This document shows, piece by piece, positions 1-8,953 of a DNA stretch of 64,000 nucleotides; positions within the stretch are counted from its first letter, which is position 1; every line of letters starts with the position of its first letter. Both the position numbers and the translations under genes were made by a program. Under the pieces are notes generated by a model. It made no database searches and had not been told where the DNA came from. It worked only from the letters and a program-made list of their open reading frames with translations. This stretch comes from DATEDA01 sp963820965 (GTDB taxonomy: Bacteria > Pseudomonadota > Gammaproteobacteria > Burkholderiales > SG8-39): assembly GCA_963820965.1 (NCBI GenBank), contig CAWGCC010000046.1, forward strand, positions 62,001 to 126,000. The letters run 5' to 3'.

Positions 1-802
1 CGATTGCGAGCACCGCGGCCGCATCGTGGCGCCCCAGCGCCTCGAGCGCATCGAGCAGATGACCCGTGTCGACCGTGCCAAGCATCGCACGGACGCTTGC
101 TTCCGCGAGATTCCCGGCCGAGTACGCGATGGCCTGGTCGACCAGGCTGAGCGCATCGCGCATGCTGCCGCGCGCCGCGTGCGCCACGAGCCGCAGCGCG
201 GGACCCTCCGCCGGCACGCCCTCCTCTCCCAACACGCGCTCGAGATGCGCCGCGATCGCCGTCGCCGGCATCTGCTTCAGGTTGAACTGCAGACAGCGCG
301 AGAGCACGGTGACCGGGATCTTCTGCGGATCGGTCGTGGCGAGAATGAACTTGATGTGCTCCGGCGGCTCCTCGAGCGTCTTCAGCATCGCGTTGAATGC
401 CGAGTTCGAGAGCATGTGCACTTCGTCGATCACGTAGACCTTGAACCGCCCGCGCGTTGGTGCATACACCGCGTTGTCGAGCAGCTGCCGCATCTCGTCG
501 ACCCGGGTGTTGGTCGCCGCGTCGACCTCGATCAGGTCGACGAAACGGCCGGCGTCGATCTCCAGGCATGCCGAGCACACCCCGCACGGCGTGGCGGTGA
601 TGCCGGCCTCGCAGTTGAGCGCCTTCGCGAGGATGCGGGCGAGCGTCGTCTTGCCGACGCCGCGCGTGCCGGTGAAAAGGTAAGCGTGATGGAGCCGCTG
701 CTGCTCGAGCGCGTGCGTCAGCGCCCCGACGACGTGCTCCTGCCCGACCATCGCCGCGAAGTTCCGCGGTCGCCATTTGCGGGCGAGCACCTGGTAAGCC
801 AT
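1..802 (-). CDS. dnaX: DNA polymerase III subunits gamma/tau, N-terminal part (runs off the left edge)
   Basis: This is the clamp-loader ATPase subunit of the replicative polymerase. The window holds the first 267 codons; the rest lies beyond the left edge. The start is the ATG at 802-800, giving a protein that begins MAYQVLARKWRPRNF, the classic DnaX N-terminus. A Walker A motif GTRGVGKTT lies at residues 45-53. Zinc-module cysteines follow at C64, C73, C76 and C79, then Walker B with sensor residues (IDEVHML) and the SRC motif (LSRCLQF) of AAA+ clamp loaders. The gene sits 113 bp downstream of the 4.5S RNA gene on the same strand, a frequent pairing in proteobacteria. Whether a tau-to-gamma frameshift site exists cannot be seen because that region is outside the window. 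Confidence 0.97.
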   Translation of the reverse strand, partial: MAYQVLARKWRPRNFAAMVGQEHVVGALTHALEQQRLHHAYLFTGTRGVGKTTLARILAKALNCEAGITATPCGVCSACLEIDAGRFVDLIEVDAATNTRVDEMRQLLDNAVYAPTRGRFKVYVIDEVHMLSNSAFNAMLKTLEEPPEHIKFILATTDPQKIPVTVLSRCLQFNLKQMPATAIAAHLERVLGEEGVPAEGPALRLVAHAARGSMRDALSLVDQAIAYSAGNLAEASVRAMLGTVDTGHLLDALEALGRHDAAAVLAI

Positions 803-845
803 AAGACGATTTTAGCAGCGCGGGTGGTGCGCGAGGTAAGCCCGT

Positions 846-874
846 TTCCCCTCTCCGCCAGTTGGAGAGGGGAA
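846..874. repeat. Perfect 11-bp inverted repeat between ffs and dnaX
   Basis: The arms TTCCCCTCTCC (846-856) and GGAGAGGGGAA (864-874) pair perfectly around a 7-nt loop. The hairpin lies in the leader between the 4.5S RNA gene and dnaX. No run of T follows it on either strand, so it is not a textbook intrinsic terminator. It resembles short C-rich palindromes scattered in many betaproteobacterial genomes. It could attenuate read-through from ffs into dnaX or stabilise the RNA 3' end. Confidence 0.6.
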
Positions 875-915
875 CGGCGTGCGCTCTGCGGCTTCGCCGC
901 CGCGCGCGTGGGGTT

Positions 916-1011
916 GGCGAGCCTTACCCCCGGCACTTGCAGTAAGTAGCTGTGGCTGCTTCCTTCCGGACCTGACCAGATTCACCACGCTGCAATGCGG
1001 GGAGGCCCGCC
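916..1011 (-). ncRNA. ffs: Signal recognition particle 4.5S RNA
   Basis: The minus strand carries the conserved SRP core GGTCAGGTCCGGAAGGAAGC followed by AGCCACAGC, the Ffh-binding tetraloop and asymmetric-loop region of bacterial 4.5S RNA. The ends chosen here, GGCGGGCCT (1011-1003) and AGGCTCGCC (924-916), pair through nine positions with one G-U wobble, closing the long rod-shaped hairpin. The size is about 96 nt, normal for the small bacterial SRP RNA. The RNA works with Ffh and FtsY in co-translational membrane targeting. Exact processed ends are estimated from the terminal pairing. Confidence 0.95.
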
Positions 1012-1046
1012 ATTGATCGTGAGCCGACTCGAACTCGACGGGCGCG

Positions 1047-1055
1047 AGTCTAGCA
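1047..1055 (-). promoter_or_regulatory. Possible extended -10 promoter of ffs
   Basis: On the minus strand the string TGCTAGACT (1055-1047) has an extended -10 form (TGN followed by TAGACT). It lies about 35 nt before the predicted 5' end of 4.5S RNA, leaving room for a leader of roughly 28 nt; E. coli 4.5S RNA is also made with a leader removed by RNase P. No good -35 hexamer stands 17 bp upstream, because that stretch is the parC stop region. Low-confidence prediction. Confidence 0.35.
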
Positions 1056-1068
1056 CGCGTCCTCGACC

Positions 1069-3501
1069 TCACCCGGCAGATTCGGCCTTCGCCGGTGCGC
1101 GCAGCGTGTACGGCGGCTTCAGCTTCTCCGGCAGCACGCGCCCCATGCGAGCGCGATGGCCGAGATGGTGCGCGAACTTCGCGCCAGCGATGACGGTCGC
1201 CCTCTCATTCCCGCTTCGCGGCGCGATGCCGGTCAGCACGATCTCGCGCTTCGCGGTGACAGCGACCGCCAGGAGCTTTTCGCCCTCTTCAAGTCCCATC
1301 ACGATCACGCCGCGACCGCGTGCGAGGGTGCGCAGCTCTGCTGCTTCGAACGCCAGCATCCGGCCCTGCTCCGACACCGCCACGACGATGTTGTCCGGCG
1401 CCTCATCGCAGATCACGGGCTCGAGCGGCGTCTCGCCCTCTTCGAGCGTCATGAACTCGCGACCGGCCCGACGGTTCGACGTCATGTCCGCGAGCTTGGT
1501 GAAGAATCCATAGCCGCCGGTCGACGCAACCAGCACGTTCGTTTCCGGCTTCCCGCCGACGCCGAACATTATCTTGCCGCCTTCCTGCACCTCGACGAGC
1601 GAGGAGGCCGGCGCGCCGTCGCCGCGCGCCGACGGGAGCTGCGCCGCGTCGACCGTGTACGCACGACCATTCGAGTCCAGGAACACGACCGGGTCGACGG
1701 TTCGGCACTCGATCAGCGCGCCGAGCACATCGCCTTCCTTGAACGACAGCCCCGACGGGTCCACGCCCCACCCCTGGCGCGCCCGCACCCAGCCGTTCTT
1801 CGAGAAGATCACCGTGACCGGTTCGTCGATGACCGGGGTTTCGACGATCGCCTTCTCCGATTCCTCGATCCGGGTGCGGCGCTTGTCGCCGAAGGTCTTG
1901 ACGTCCGCCTCGATCTCCTCGATCACCACCTCCTCGAGCGCCTTCCTGCTGCCGAGGATCTTCTCGAGTCCCTTGCGCTCCTTCTTGCGTTCCTCGAGCT
2001 CCTGCTCGATCCGGATGTGCTCGAGCTTTGCGAGCTGCCGCAGCCGGAGCTCGAGAATGTCGTCGGCCTGGCGGTCGCTCAGCTTGAACGCTTTGATGAG
2101 ATCCGTCTTGGGGTCGTCTGCATTGCGGATGATCTTGATCACCTTGTCCACGTTCAGCAGGACGATCATCCGCCCTTCGAGAACGTGGATCCGGTCGAGC
2201 ACCTGCTCGAGCCGGTGCTTCGTGCGCCGCGTGACGGTGGCGAAACGGAACTCGAGCCACTCCGCGATCGCGTCCCGCAGGTTCTTCCCCGTCGGCCGGC
2301 CGTCGAGCCCGACCATTACCAGGTTGATCGGCGCGTTCGTCTCCAGGCTCGTCTTGGCCAACAGGAAGTTCGCGAACTCCTCCTCGCCGATCTTCGAGGT
2401 GCGCGGCTCGAATACGAGCCGGACCGGATGTGCCCGGTCGGACTCGTCGCGCGCCCGCTCGAGCAACGAGAGCGCGAGCTGCTTTTCCCGTGTCTGCTCC
2501 GGCGTGAGCGACTTCTTGCCCGGCTTCGGCTGCGGGTTGGTGATCGTGTCGATCTCTTCCAGGACCTCGCGCGCCGAAGCGCCGGGGGGCAGTTCGGTCA
2601 CGACCAGCTGCCACTGGCCGCGGGCGAGGCGCTCGATCGTCCACCGCGCGCGCACGCGGACGGAGCCGCGCCCGGTCTGGTAGGCCTCCTTCATCTCGGG
2701 GCGCGGCGTGATGATCTGGCCGCCCCCAGGGAAATCCGGGCCCTTGATGTGCTTCATCACGCCGGCAAGCGAGAGCTCCGGGTCGCGAATCATCGCGATC
2801 GCCGCTTGCGCGACTTCGGTCAGGTTGTGCGGCGGAACCTCGGTCGCCATGCCGACCGCAATGCCGGAGGCGCCGTTCAGCAGCAGCACCGGCAGGCGCG
2901 CTGGCAGAATCGCTGGCTCGTTCGTGCTGCCGTCGTAGTTGGGGATGAAGTCGACCGTTCCCTGGTCGAGCTCCGCGAGCAGCACTTCGGCGAACCTCGT
3001 CAGACGCGCCTCGGTGTACCGCATCGCCGCCGGGTCGTCGCCGTCGCGCGAGCCGAAGTTGCCCTCGCCGTCGATGAGCGGATACCGCAGCGTGAAGTCC
3101 TGGGAAAGCCGCACCAGGGCGTCGTACACCGACGCATCGCCGTGCGGATGGAACTTGCCGAGCACGTCCCCGACGACGCGAGCGGACTTCTTCCGGGGCG
3201 TACCCGACCGGCCGCCCATGTCCCACATCGCGTAGAGGATGCGCGCCTGCACCGGCTTCTGCCCGTCGCCGACGCGCGGCAGCGCGCGATCCTTGACGGT
3301 CGCGATCGCGTACTGGAGGTACTGCGTCGAGGCGTACCGGCCGAGCGGCAGGCTGTCGCCGAGCTCGCCCGCGAGCGGCGCGAAATGGGGCGGCAAGCCG
3401 CCGGCGCCGCCGCCCGCGGCGTGCTTCGGCGCCTTCGTCACCGCCTGCTTCGCCGCCGACGTCTCGCCGACGCCGTCGAAGAGATCCTTCTGGTTGCCCA
3501 T
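1069..3501 (-). CDS. parC: DNA topoisomerase IV subunit A
   Basis: ParC is the DNA-breaking subunit of topoisomerase IV, which decatenates daughter chromosomes with ParE. The protein of 810 aa has the type IIA topoisomerase A winged-helix region with catalytic tyrosine Y162 in AAMRYTEARL. A long coiled-coil tower (LEQVLDRIHVLEGRMIVLLN region) and a degenerate C-terminal beta-pinwheel follow. An extra stretch of about 40 Ala/Gly/Lys-rich residues precedes the conserved start of homology. I chose the ATG at 3501 (MGNQKDLFDG), which leaves a 10-nt gap to parE. An ATG at 3528 would overlap the parE end by 17 nt; neither has a clear Shine-Dalgarno. It is cotranscribed downstream of parE. Both genes together and the ParE-type partner argue for topoisomerase IV rather than gyrase. 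Confidence 0.93.
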   Translation of the reverse strand: MGNQKDLFDGVGETSAAKQAVTKAPKHAAGGGAGGLPPHFAPLAGELGDSLPLGRYASTQYLQYAIATVKDRALPRVGDGQKPVQARILYAMWDMGGRSGTPRKKSARVVGDVLGKFHPHGDASVYDALVRLSQDFTLRYPLIDGEGNFGSRDGDDPAAMRYTEARLTRFAEVLLAELDQGTVDFIPNYDGSTNEPAILPARLPVLLLNGASGIAVGMATEVPPHNLTEVAQAAIAMIRDPELSLAGVMKHIKGPDFPGGGQIITPRPEMKEAYQTGRGSVRVRARWTIERLARGQWQLVVTELPPGASAREVLEEIDTITNPQPKPGKKSLTPEQTREKQLALSLLERARDESDRAHPVRLVFEPRTSKIGEEEFANFLLAKTSLETNAPINLVMVGLDGRPTGKNLRDAIAEWLEFRFATVTRRTKHRLEQVLDRIHVLEGRMIVLLNVDKVIKIIRNADDPKTDLIKAFKLSDRQADDILELRLRQLAKLEHIRIEQELEERKKERKGLEKILGSRKALEEVVIEEIEADVKTFGDKRRTRIEESEKAIVETPVIDEPVTVIFSKNGWVRARQGWGVDPSGLSFKEGDVLGALIECRTVDPVVFLDSNGRAYTVDAAQLPSARGDGAPASSLVEVQEGGKIMFGVGGKPETNVLVASTGGYGFFTKLADMTSNRRAGREFMTLEEGETPLEPVICDEAPDNIVVAVSEQGRMLAFEAAELRTLARGRGVIVMGLEEGEKLLAVAVTAKREIVLTGIAPRSGNERATVIAGAKFAHHLGHRARMGRVLPEKLKPPYTLRAPAKAESAG

Positions 3502-3511
3502 ATCGCGTTTG

Positions 3512-5503
3512 CTACGAGATGTCCGCATCGACCAGGTTGCCGAAGGTCTCCATCCATTCGCGCCGCTGTGTCGCGTTCTCGCGCGCCATCATCATGTTGA
3601 ACGTCTCGCGATCGGCCTCGAGCATACCGTCCTCGACCCGCACCGGCAGCATCCGGCGAGTGTCGGGGTTGAGCGTCGTCTCCCATAATTGCTCGGGGCT
3701 CATCTCGCCGAGTCCCTTGAACCGGCTCACCGTCCACGAGCCGTCCTTCACCCCCTCGTCGACGAGCTTCTCCTCGATCGCCGCCAGCTCCTGCCTGTCG
3801 AGCGCGTACAGCTTGCGGGCCGGCTTGCCCTTACCCTGCCCCGGGACATCGATGCGGAACAGCGGCGGCTGGGCGACGAACACGTGGCCGCGCTCGATCA
3901 GCCGCGGGAAGTGCCGGAAGAAGAGTGTCAGCAGCAGCACCTGGATGTGCGCGCCGTCGACATCGGCGTCGGCGAGAATGATCAGCTTCTTGTAGCGCAG
4001 GTTCGAGAGATCGATGTCGTCCTCCAGCTTGTGGTGGTCGACCCCGATCGCGAGCGCGATCGCCTCGATCTCCTTGTTGGAGTACAGCGTGTCGGCGCTG
4101 TCCTGCCAGGTGTTCTTCGGCTTGCCCTTGAGCGGCAGCACCGCCTGGAACTCCTTGTCGCGCGCCTGCTTTGCCGAGCCGCCCGCCGAATCGCCTTCGA
4201 CGATGAAGAGCTCGTTGCGGTCCGGATCGTCCGACGCGCAGTCGGTAAGCTTGCCCGGCAGCACCGCGACGCCCGAGATCTTGCGGCGTTCAACCTTCTG
4301 CGCCGCTTTCGTCCGCGCGAGCGCCTGGCGGATCACGAGCTCCGCGATCCGCTTGCCCTCGTCCACGTGGGTACTGAGCCAGAGCTCGAGCGGATCACGC
4401 ACCATCTGCGCGACGAGCTTCACCCCGTCGCGCGAGATCAGCTCGTTCTTCACCTGCCCCTTGAACTGCGGATCGAGCATCTTCACCGCGAGAACGTAGC
4501 AGGCGCGCGACCAGACGTCCTCGGGGACGATCTTCAGGCCCCGCTGTCCCATGGCGTGGTGATCGATGAAGTTCCGGATCGCGCTGTACACGCCCTCGCG
4601 CAGGCCGGAGACGTGCGTTCCGCCGATGCGGGTCGGGATCATGTTGACGTAGGACTCGGCGACGACGTCGCCCTCCGGCGTCCAGGCGATCGCCCACATC
4701 GCGCCTTCGCCCTCGGCAAAGCTGTCCGACTCCGACTGCGCATCGATGTAGCGCTCGCCGAAGAAAGCCTCGGCGACCGGATCGAGGCCGCCGATGGCGG
4801 AAGCGAAATAACCCTTGATCCCCTCCGGGAAGTGCCAGGTCTGGGTCTCGATCTTGCCCTTCTTCTCGACCCCGAGCGTGAACTTGACCCCGGGGAGCAG
4901 CATCGCTTTCGCGCGCAGCAACGCCGCGACGTCCGCGACCACGATCTGCGGCGAGTCGAAGTACTTCGGATCCGGCCAGAACCGCACGCGCGTGCCGCTC
5001 TCGCGCGGAGCCGCAGCGCCGATCTTCTTCAGCGGCTCCTTGACCTTGCCGTTGTCGGCGAAGATAAGCCGATGCCGCGCACCGTCCCGCGCGATCTCCA
5101 CTTCGACCCGCTTCGCGAGCGCGTTGGTCACGCACACGCCGACCCCGTGCAGGCCGCCCGCGATCCGGTAAGCCGCGTCCTTGTCGGTCTTCCGGAACTT
5201 CCCGCCCGAGTGGAGGGTGGTGAAGATCACCTGCACCGCCGGGATCTTCTTCTTCGGGTGGATGTCGACCGGGATCCCGCGCCCATCGTCGATCACCTCC
5301 GCCGAACCGTCCTCGTACAGCGTCACCGAGACCTTCTGCGCGAACCCCGCGAGGCCCTCGTCGGCGGCGTTGTCGATGACCTCGACCAGTGCGTGATTCG
5401 GATTGACCGGGTCGGTGTACATCCCCGGCCGGTGGAGGATCGGGGAGAGATCTTCGAGGATCTCGATGTCTTCGGCGCTATAGGCCCTGGATTTCGTTGC
5501 CAT
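3512..5503 (-). CDS. parE: DNA topoisomerase IV subunit B
   Basis: ParE is the ATPase subunit of topoisomerase IV. The protein of 663 aa shows, in order, the GHKL ATPase fold (VEVIDNAADEG, DDGRGIP, GGLHGVGVCVTNAL), the transducer domain, and the TOPRIM metal-binding domain (EGDSAGGSAKQARD and DADVDGAHI). The start is set at the ATG at 5503 (MATKSRAYSAED) because AGGGGTG stands about 9 nt upstream; an in-frame GTG four codons earlier lies inside that ribosome-binding site. The length matches ParE rather than GyrB of gammaproteobacteria, which carries an insertion. parC follows after about 10 nt. The divergent mnmC starts 140 bp away, so the shared region should hold promoters for both. Confidence 0.95.
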   Translation of the reverse strand: MATKSRAYSAEDIEILEDLSPILHRPGMYTDPVNPNHALVEVIDNAADEGLAGFAQKVSVTLYEDGSAEVIDDGRGIPVDIHPKKKIPAVQVIFTTLHSGGKFRKTDKDAAYRIAGGLHGVGVCVTNALAKRVEVEIARDGARHRLIFADNGKVKEPLKKIGAAAPRESGTRVRFWPDPKYFDSPQIVVADVAALLRAKAMLLPGVKFTLGVEKKGKIETQTWHFPEGIKGYFASAIGGLDPVAEAFFGERYIDAQSESDSFAEGEGAMWAIAWTPEGDVVAESYVNMIPTRIGGTHVSGLREGVYSAIRNFIDHHAMGQRGLKIVPEDVWSRACYVLAVKMLDPQFKGQVKNELISRDGVKLVAQMVRDPLELWLSTHVDEGKRIAELVIRQALARTKAAQKVERRKISGVAVLPGKLTDCASDDPDRNELFIVEGDSAGGSAKQARDKEFQAVLPLKGKPKNTWQDSADTLYSNKEIEAIALAIGVDHHKLEDDIDLSNLRYKKLIILADADVDGAHIQVLLLTLFFRHFPRLIERGHVFVAQPPLFRIDVPGQGKGKPARKLYALDRQELAAIEEKLVDEGVKDGSWTVSRFKGLGEMSPEQLWETTLNPDTRRMLPVRVEDGMLEADRETFNMMMARENATQRREWMETFGNLVDADIS

Positions 5504-5643
5504 TTTCGAGCGCACCCCTAGATGTTGGGGGTCTGTTGGGCGGCGATGATACCCCCGGACGGCTGGGGAGGCGAGCGCCGCAGTTGGGACGAGCGCCCCC
5601 GCGTGCCGTTTTTCACAGCCGTGCGAGTATCGTTCCCGCCCCG

Positions 5644-7626
5644 ATGCCCTCTGCCGCAGACGACTCCAGCCCGCTCATCGACTGGCAGGACGGCCAGCCA
5701 GTATCGCGCCGTTTCGGCGACGTCTATTTCTCGCGCGACTCCGGTCGGGAAGAGACCCGCCACGTCTTCCTCGAAGGCAACCGCCTGCGGGAGCGCTGGG
5801 CGGGGCTCGCGCCGCGCGCCCGGTTCACGATCGGCGAGACCGGTTTCGGCACCGGCCTCAACTTTGCCTGCACATGGGCGCTTTGGGACGAACTAGCCCC
5901 CCCGGACGCCCGGCTCCGCTACGTGAGCGTCGAGCGGCACCCATTAGCCCCTGCCGATATCGCACGCACCCTCGGGATGTGGCCCGAGCTCGTTCCCCGC
6001 TGCAACGCGTTGCTGGCACAGTGGAGCGAACTCCCGCCCGGCTGGCATCGGTTCGTGCTCGGCGGCGGGCGGGTGTTGCTCACCATCCTCGCCGGCGATG
6101 TGCGCACCATCCTGCCGCGATTGGACGCGAGGGTCGACGCATGGTTCCTCGATGGCTTCGCGCCGGCGAGGAATCCCGAGATGTGGCAGCCGGACGTGCT
6201 TGCCCGAGTCGCGGACCTTTCCGCTTCGGGTGCCACCTGCGCAACGTACACCGTCGCCGGCGAGGTTCGGGACGGCCTGGAAGCCGCAGGCTTCGCGATC
6301 GAGAAGACGCGCGGCTTCGGCCGCAAGCGGGAAATGCTGCGAGGCGTGCTCGGCACGCGGCGCCGCTCGGCATGGACCGGCCCGTGGTTCGCTCGCCCCG
6401 TCCATCGCATCGTGGAACGGGAGGCGATCGTGATCGGCGCCGGCCTAGCCGGCACGTCGACCGCGGCAAGTCTTGCCGCCCGCGGCTGGACCATCACGCT
6501 CCTCGACCGCCACGAGACGCTCGCCGCCGAGGCCTCGGGCAATCCGCAGGGCGCGCTCTACGGTCGCCTCTCCCCTCACGCCACGGCGCTCAGCGAGCTC
6601 ACCAAGATCGGGCTCGAGTACACGGCACGGAGCCTGCCGGCGCTCGGCCTCGAACGCGGCGTGGACTTCGATCCCTGCGGCGTGCTGCAGCTCGAATACG
6701 ACGAGTCCGAACGAGTGCGCCAGTCGCGGCTTGCCGATCAAGACTGGCCCGCCGGGTTCCTCGCCAGGCTCGATCGGGCGGAAGCGTCCGCCCGGGTCGG
6801 GATCGCAATGCCTTCCGGCGGCCTCCTCTTTCCGCGCGCGGGGTGGGTGCGTCCGCCCGTCCTCTGTCGCGCGCTTGCAACGCGGCCTTCCGTCCGGCTC
6901 ACCCTCGGCCGCGCAGCCGTCAACCTTCGACGGTCGGGGTTCGGTTGGGAAGTGCATGATGAAGCAGGCCCGATCGCGAGCGCGCCGTTCGTGGTGATCG
7001 CGGTGTCCGGCGCGTCGGCCACTTTCGCCGAAACCGCCCATCTTCCGCTCCGCCTGATCCGCGGCCAGCTCACCCTGGTTCCGGAATCACCGGGGAGCCG
7101 TCCGCTGAGGACAGTCCTGTGCGGCGAAGGCTATATCGCACCCGCCATCGACGGCGCGCACAGCCTGGGCGCAAGCCATAAGTTCAGGGACCCCTCGACC
7201 GGCGTGACCACCATCGAGCACGCGGAAAACCTAGCGAAGCTTGCCCGCCTCGCTCCGGCGCTCTATGCCGCGCTCGGCGGTGACCAACTGGACCCGGGGC
7301 GGCTCGCCGGCCGGGCGGCGCTGCGGTGCTCGAGCCCCGACTACTTGCCCATCATCGGTCCGGTCGTCGACGCGACGCGATTTACCGCAGCGTACGCGCG
7401 GCTGTCGTACGACGCGACGCTGGAGCTCGATGCGCCTGCGCCCTGGCTCGACGGGCTCTACGTGAACACCGCGCATGGCTCGCGCGGACTCGTCACTGCG
7501 CCGGTGTCCGGCGAGCTGCTCGCGGCCTACCTCGACGACGAGCCGGCGCCACTGCCGATCTCGGTGATGCAAGCGGTGCATCCGAGTCGCTTTCTCCTGC
7601 GCAGCCTGATCCGCGGACGCGCCTAG
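5644..7626 (+). CDS. mnmC: Bifunctional tRNA 5-methylaminomethyl-2-thiouridine synthesis protein MnmC
   Basis: MnmC makes the last two steps of mnm5s2U34 in tRNA wobble positions: an FAD-dependent oxidase removes the carboxymethyl group and a methyltransferase adds a methyl group. The protein of 660 aa has both halves. The N-terminal SAM-dependent methyltransferase shows ETGFGTGLNF (about residues 65-74) and FLDGFAPARNPEMW around D170. The C-terminal DAO-type oxidoreductase begins with a Rossmann GxGxxG (AIVIGAGLAG, 261-270). The start is the ATG at 5644 (MPSAADDSSPLIDWQDGQPV), where family homology begins; the open frame extends 49 codons upstream without recognisable protein sequence. Its stop overlaps the convergent acyl-CoA dehydrogenase stop by 4 bp. 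Confidence 0.93.
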   Translation: MPSAADDSSPLIDWQDGQPVSRRFGDVYFSRDSGREETRHVFLEGNRLRERWAGLAPRARFTIGETGFGTGLNFACTWALWDELAPPDARLRYVSVERHPLAPADIARTLGMWPELVPRCNALLAQWSELPPGWHRFVLGGGRVLLTILAGDVRTILPRLDARVDAWFLDGFAPARNPEMWQPDVLARVADLSASGATCATYTVAGEVRDGLEAAGFAIEKTRGFGRKREMLRGVLGTRRRSAWTGPWFARPVHRIVEREAIVIGAGLAGTSTAASLAARGWTITLLDRHETLAAEASGNPQGALYGRLSPHATALSELTKIGLEYTARSLPALGLERGVDFDPCGVLQLEYDESERVRQSRLADQDWPAGFLARLDRAEASARVGIAMPSGGLLFPRAGWVRPPVLCRALATRPSVRLTLGRAAVNLRRSGFGWEVHDEAGPIASAPFVVIAVSGASATFAETAHLPLRLIRGQLTLVPESPGSRPLRTVLCGEGYIAPAIDGAHSLGASHKFRDPSTGVTTIEHAENLAKLARLAPALYAALGGDQLDPGRLAGRAALRCSSPDYLPIIGPVVDATRFTAAYARLSYDATLELDAPAPWLDGLYVNTAHGSRGLVTAPVSGELLAAYLDDEPAPLPISVMQAVHPSRFLLRSLIRGRA

Positions 7627-8852
7627 GACTTGGCCGGTACCGGGATGTGCTTCGCCAACTCGAGCTTGGCGATCGCGTTACGGTGGACCTCGTCGGGCCC
7701 GTCGACGAGCCGCAGCACGCGGTTCCAGGCATACATCCATGCGACCGGGAAATCGTCGCTCACGCCGCCGCCACCGTGCGCCTGGATCGCCCAGTCCATC
7801 ACCTGCTGCGCGACGTTCGGCACGTAGACCTTGATCATCGCGATCTCGGCGCGCGCCTGCTTGTTGCCGACGGTGTCCATCATGTACGCCGCCTTTAGGG
7901 TCAGGAGGCGTGCCGCCTCGATCATCGTCCGCGACTCGGCGATGCGCTCCTGCGTCACGGTGCGCTCGGCGACGGGCTTGCCGAAGGTGACGCGCGACAG
8001 CGTCCGCTTGCACATCAGCTCCAGGGCCCGCTCGGCTGCGCCGATCGCCCGCATGCAGTGATGAATCCGGCCCGGCCCGAGCCGGCCCTGCGCGATCTCG
8101 AAGCCGCGCCCCTCGCCGAGCAGGATGTTGGCGACCGGGACGCGGACGTTCTCGAACAGGGTCTCGGCGTGGCCGTGCGGCGCGTCGTCGGCGCCGAAGA
8201 TCGTGAGCGGCCGCACCACCTTCACGCCAGGCGTGTCGCGCGGAATGAGGACCATCGACTGCTGCTGGTGCCGTGGGCCCTCCGGGTTGGTCTTGCCCAT
8301 GAAGATGAAGATCTGGCACCGTGGATCCATCGCCCCCGACGACCACCACTTGTGGCCGTTGACCACATACTGGTCGCCGTCACGGACGATGCTCGAGCGG
8401 ATGTTGGTCGCGTCCGACGAGGCCACCTCGGGCTCGGTCATCGCGAAGCAGGAGCGGATCTTCCCTTCCATGAGCGGCTTGAGCCATTGCTCCTTCTGCG
8501 CCGGCGTGCCATAGAGGATGAGCGTCTCCATGTTGCCGGTGTCGGGCGCGGAGCAGTTGAACACCTCGGGCGCCCAGAAGACGCGGCCCATGATTTCGCA
8601 GAGGGTCGCGTACTCGACGTTGAGCAGATCGCCGCCATGCGCCTTCGGCAACCACAGGTTCCACAGCCCCTGCGCCCGCGCCTTTGTCTTCAGCTCCTCG
8701 ATCAGCTTCGTCGGCGTCCAGCGCCGCCCCTGTCGCGTGTTTTCCTCGATCTCGTCGAAGTACCGCCGCTCGTTCGGGTAGATGTGATCGTCGATGAACC
8801 GCCGCAGCTTCTCCTGCAGCGGTTTCACCTTGTCCGAGTACTCGAATTCCAT
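7623..8852 (-). CDS. Acyl-CoA dehydrogenase (ACAD10/11-like)
   Basis: This FAD flavoenzyme should oxidise an acyl-CoA to the trans-2-enoyl-CoA and pass electrons to ETF. The 409-aa protein has the N-terminal helical domain, the middle beta domain with the family signature (CFAMTEPEVASSDATN; FAD contacts WWSSGAM), and the C-terminal helical domain ending in DGPDEVHRNAIAKLELAK. The DGPDEVH form of the C-terminal motif is typical of the ACAD10/ACAD11-like branch rather than short- or medium-chain enzymes. The start ATG at 8852 is preceded by a GGGGGA ribosome-binding site. It is a single gene between convergent mnmC and a divergent dehydrogenase gene, so the substrate cannot be inferred from context. 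Confidence 0.88.
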   Translation of the reverse strand: MEFEYSDKVKPLQEKLRRFIDDHIYPNERRYFDEIEENTRQGRRWTPTKLIEELKTKARAQGLWNLWLPKAHGGDLLNVEYATLCEIMGRVFWAPEVFNCSAPDTGNMETLILYGTPAQKEQWLKPLMEGKIRSCFAMTEPEVASSDATNIRSSIVRDGDQYVVNGHKWWSSGAMDPRCQIFIFMGKTNPEGPRHQQQSMVLIPRDTPGVKVVRPLTIFGADDAPHGHAETLFENVRVPVANILLGEGRGFEIAQGRLGPGRIHHCMRAIGAAERALELMCKRTLSRVTFGKPVAERTVTQERIAESRTMIEAARLLTLKAAYMMDTVGNKQARAEIAMIKVYVPNVAQQVMDWAIQAHGGGGVSDDFPVAWMYAWNRVLRLVDGPDEVHRNAIAKLELAKHIPVPAKS

Positions 8853-8953
8853 GCAGCCGTCCCCCGTTTTCGTTGTCCGTGGCGGTATTGTCGTCCAGAT
8901 GCGGCGCGCGCGGGCGCCGCTAGAATGACGCCGTTGCGAAGGGAGCGAGGTCC

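Noticed and set aside
1156..3600. 814-codon open frame on the plus strand
   Set aside because: It lies wholly opposite parC. The translation is Arg/Asp/His/Leu-rich with no motifs, as expected for the antisense of a high-GC gene.
3512..5503. Assignment of parE/parC as gyrB/gyrA
   Set aside because: The two subunits are adjacent as parE-parC, the B subunit lacks the large gyrase insertion, and the A subunit C-terminus is degenerate as in ParC. A gyrase-box search by eye gave no clear match.
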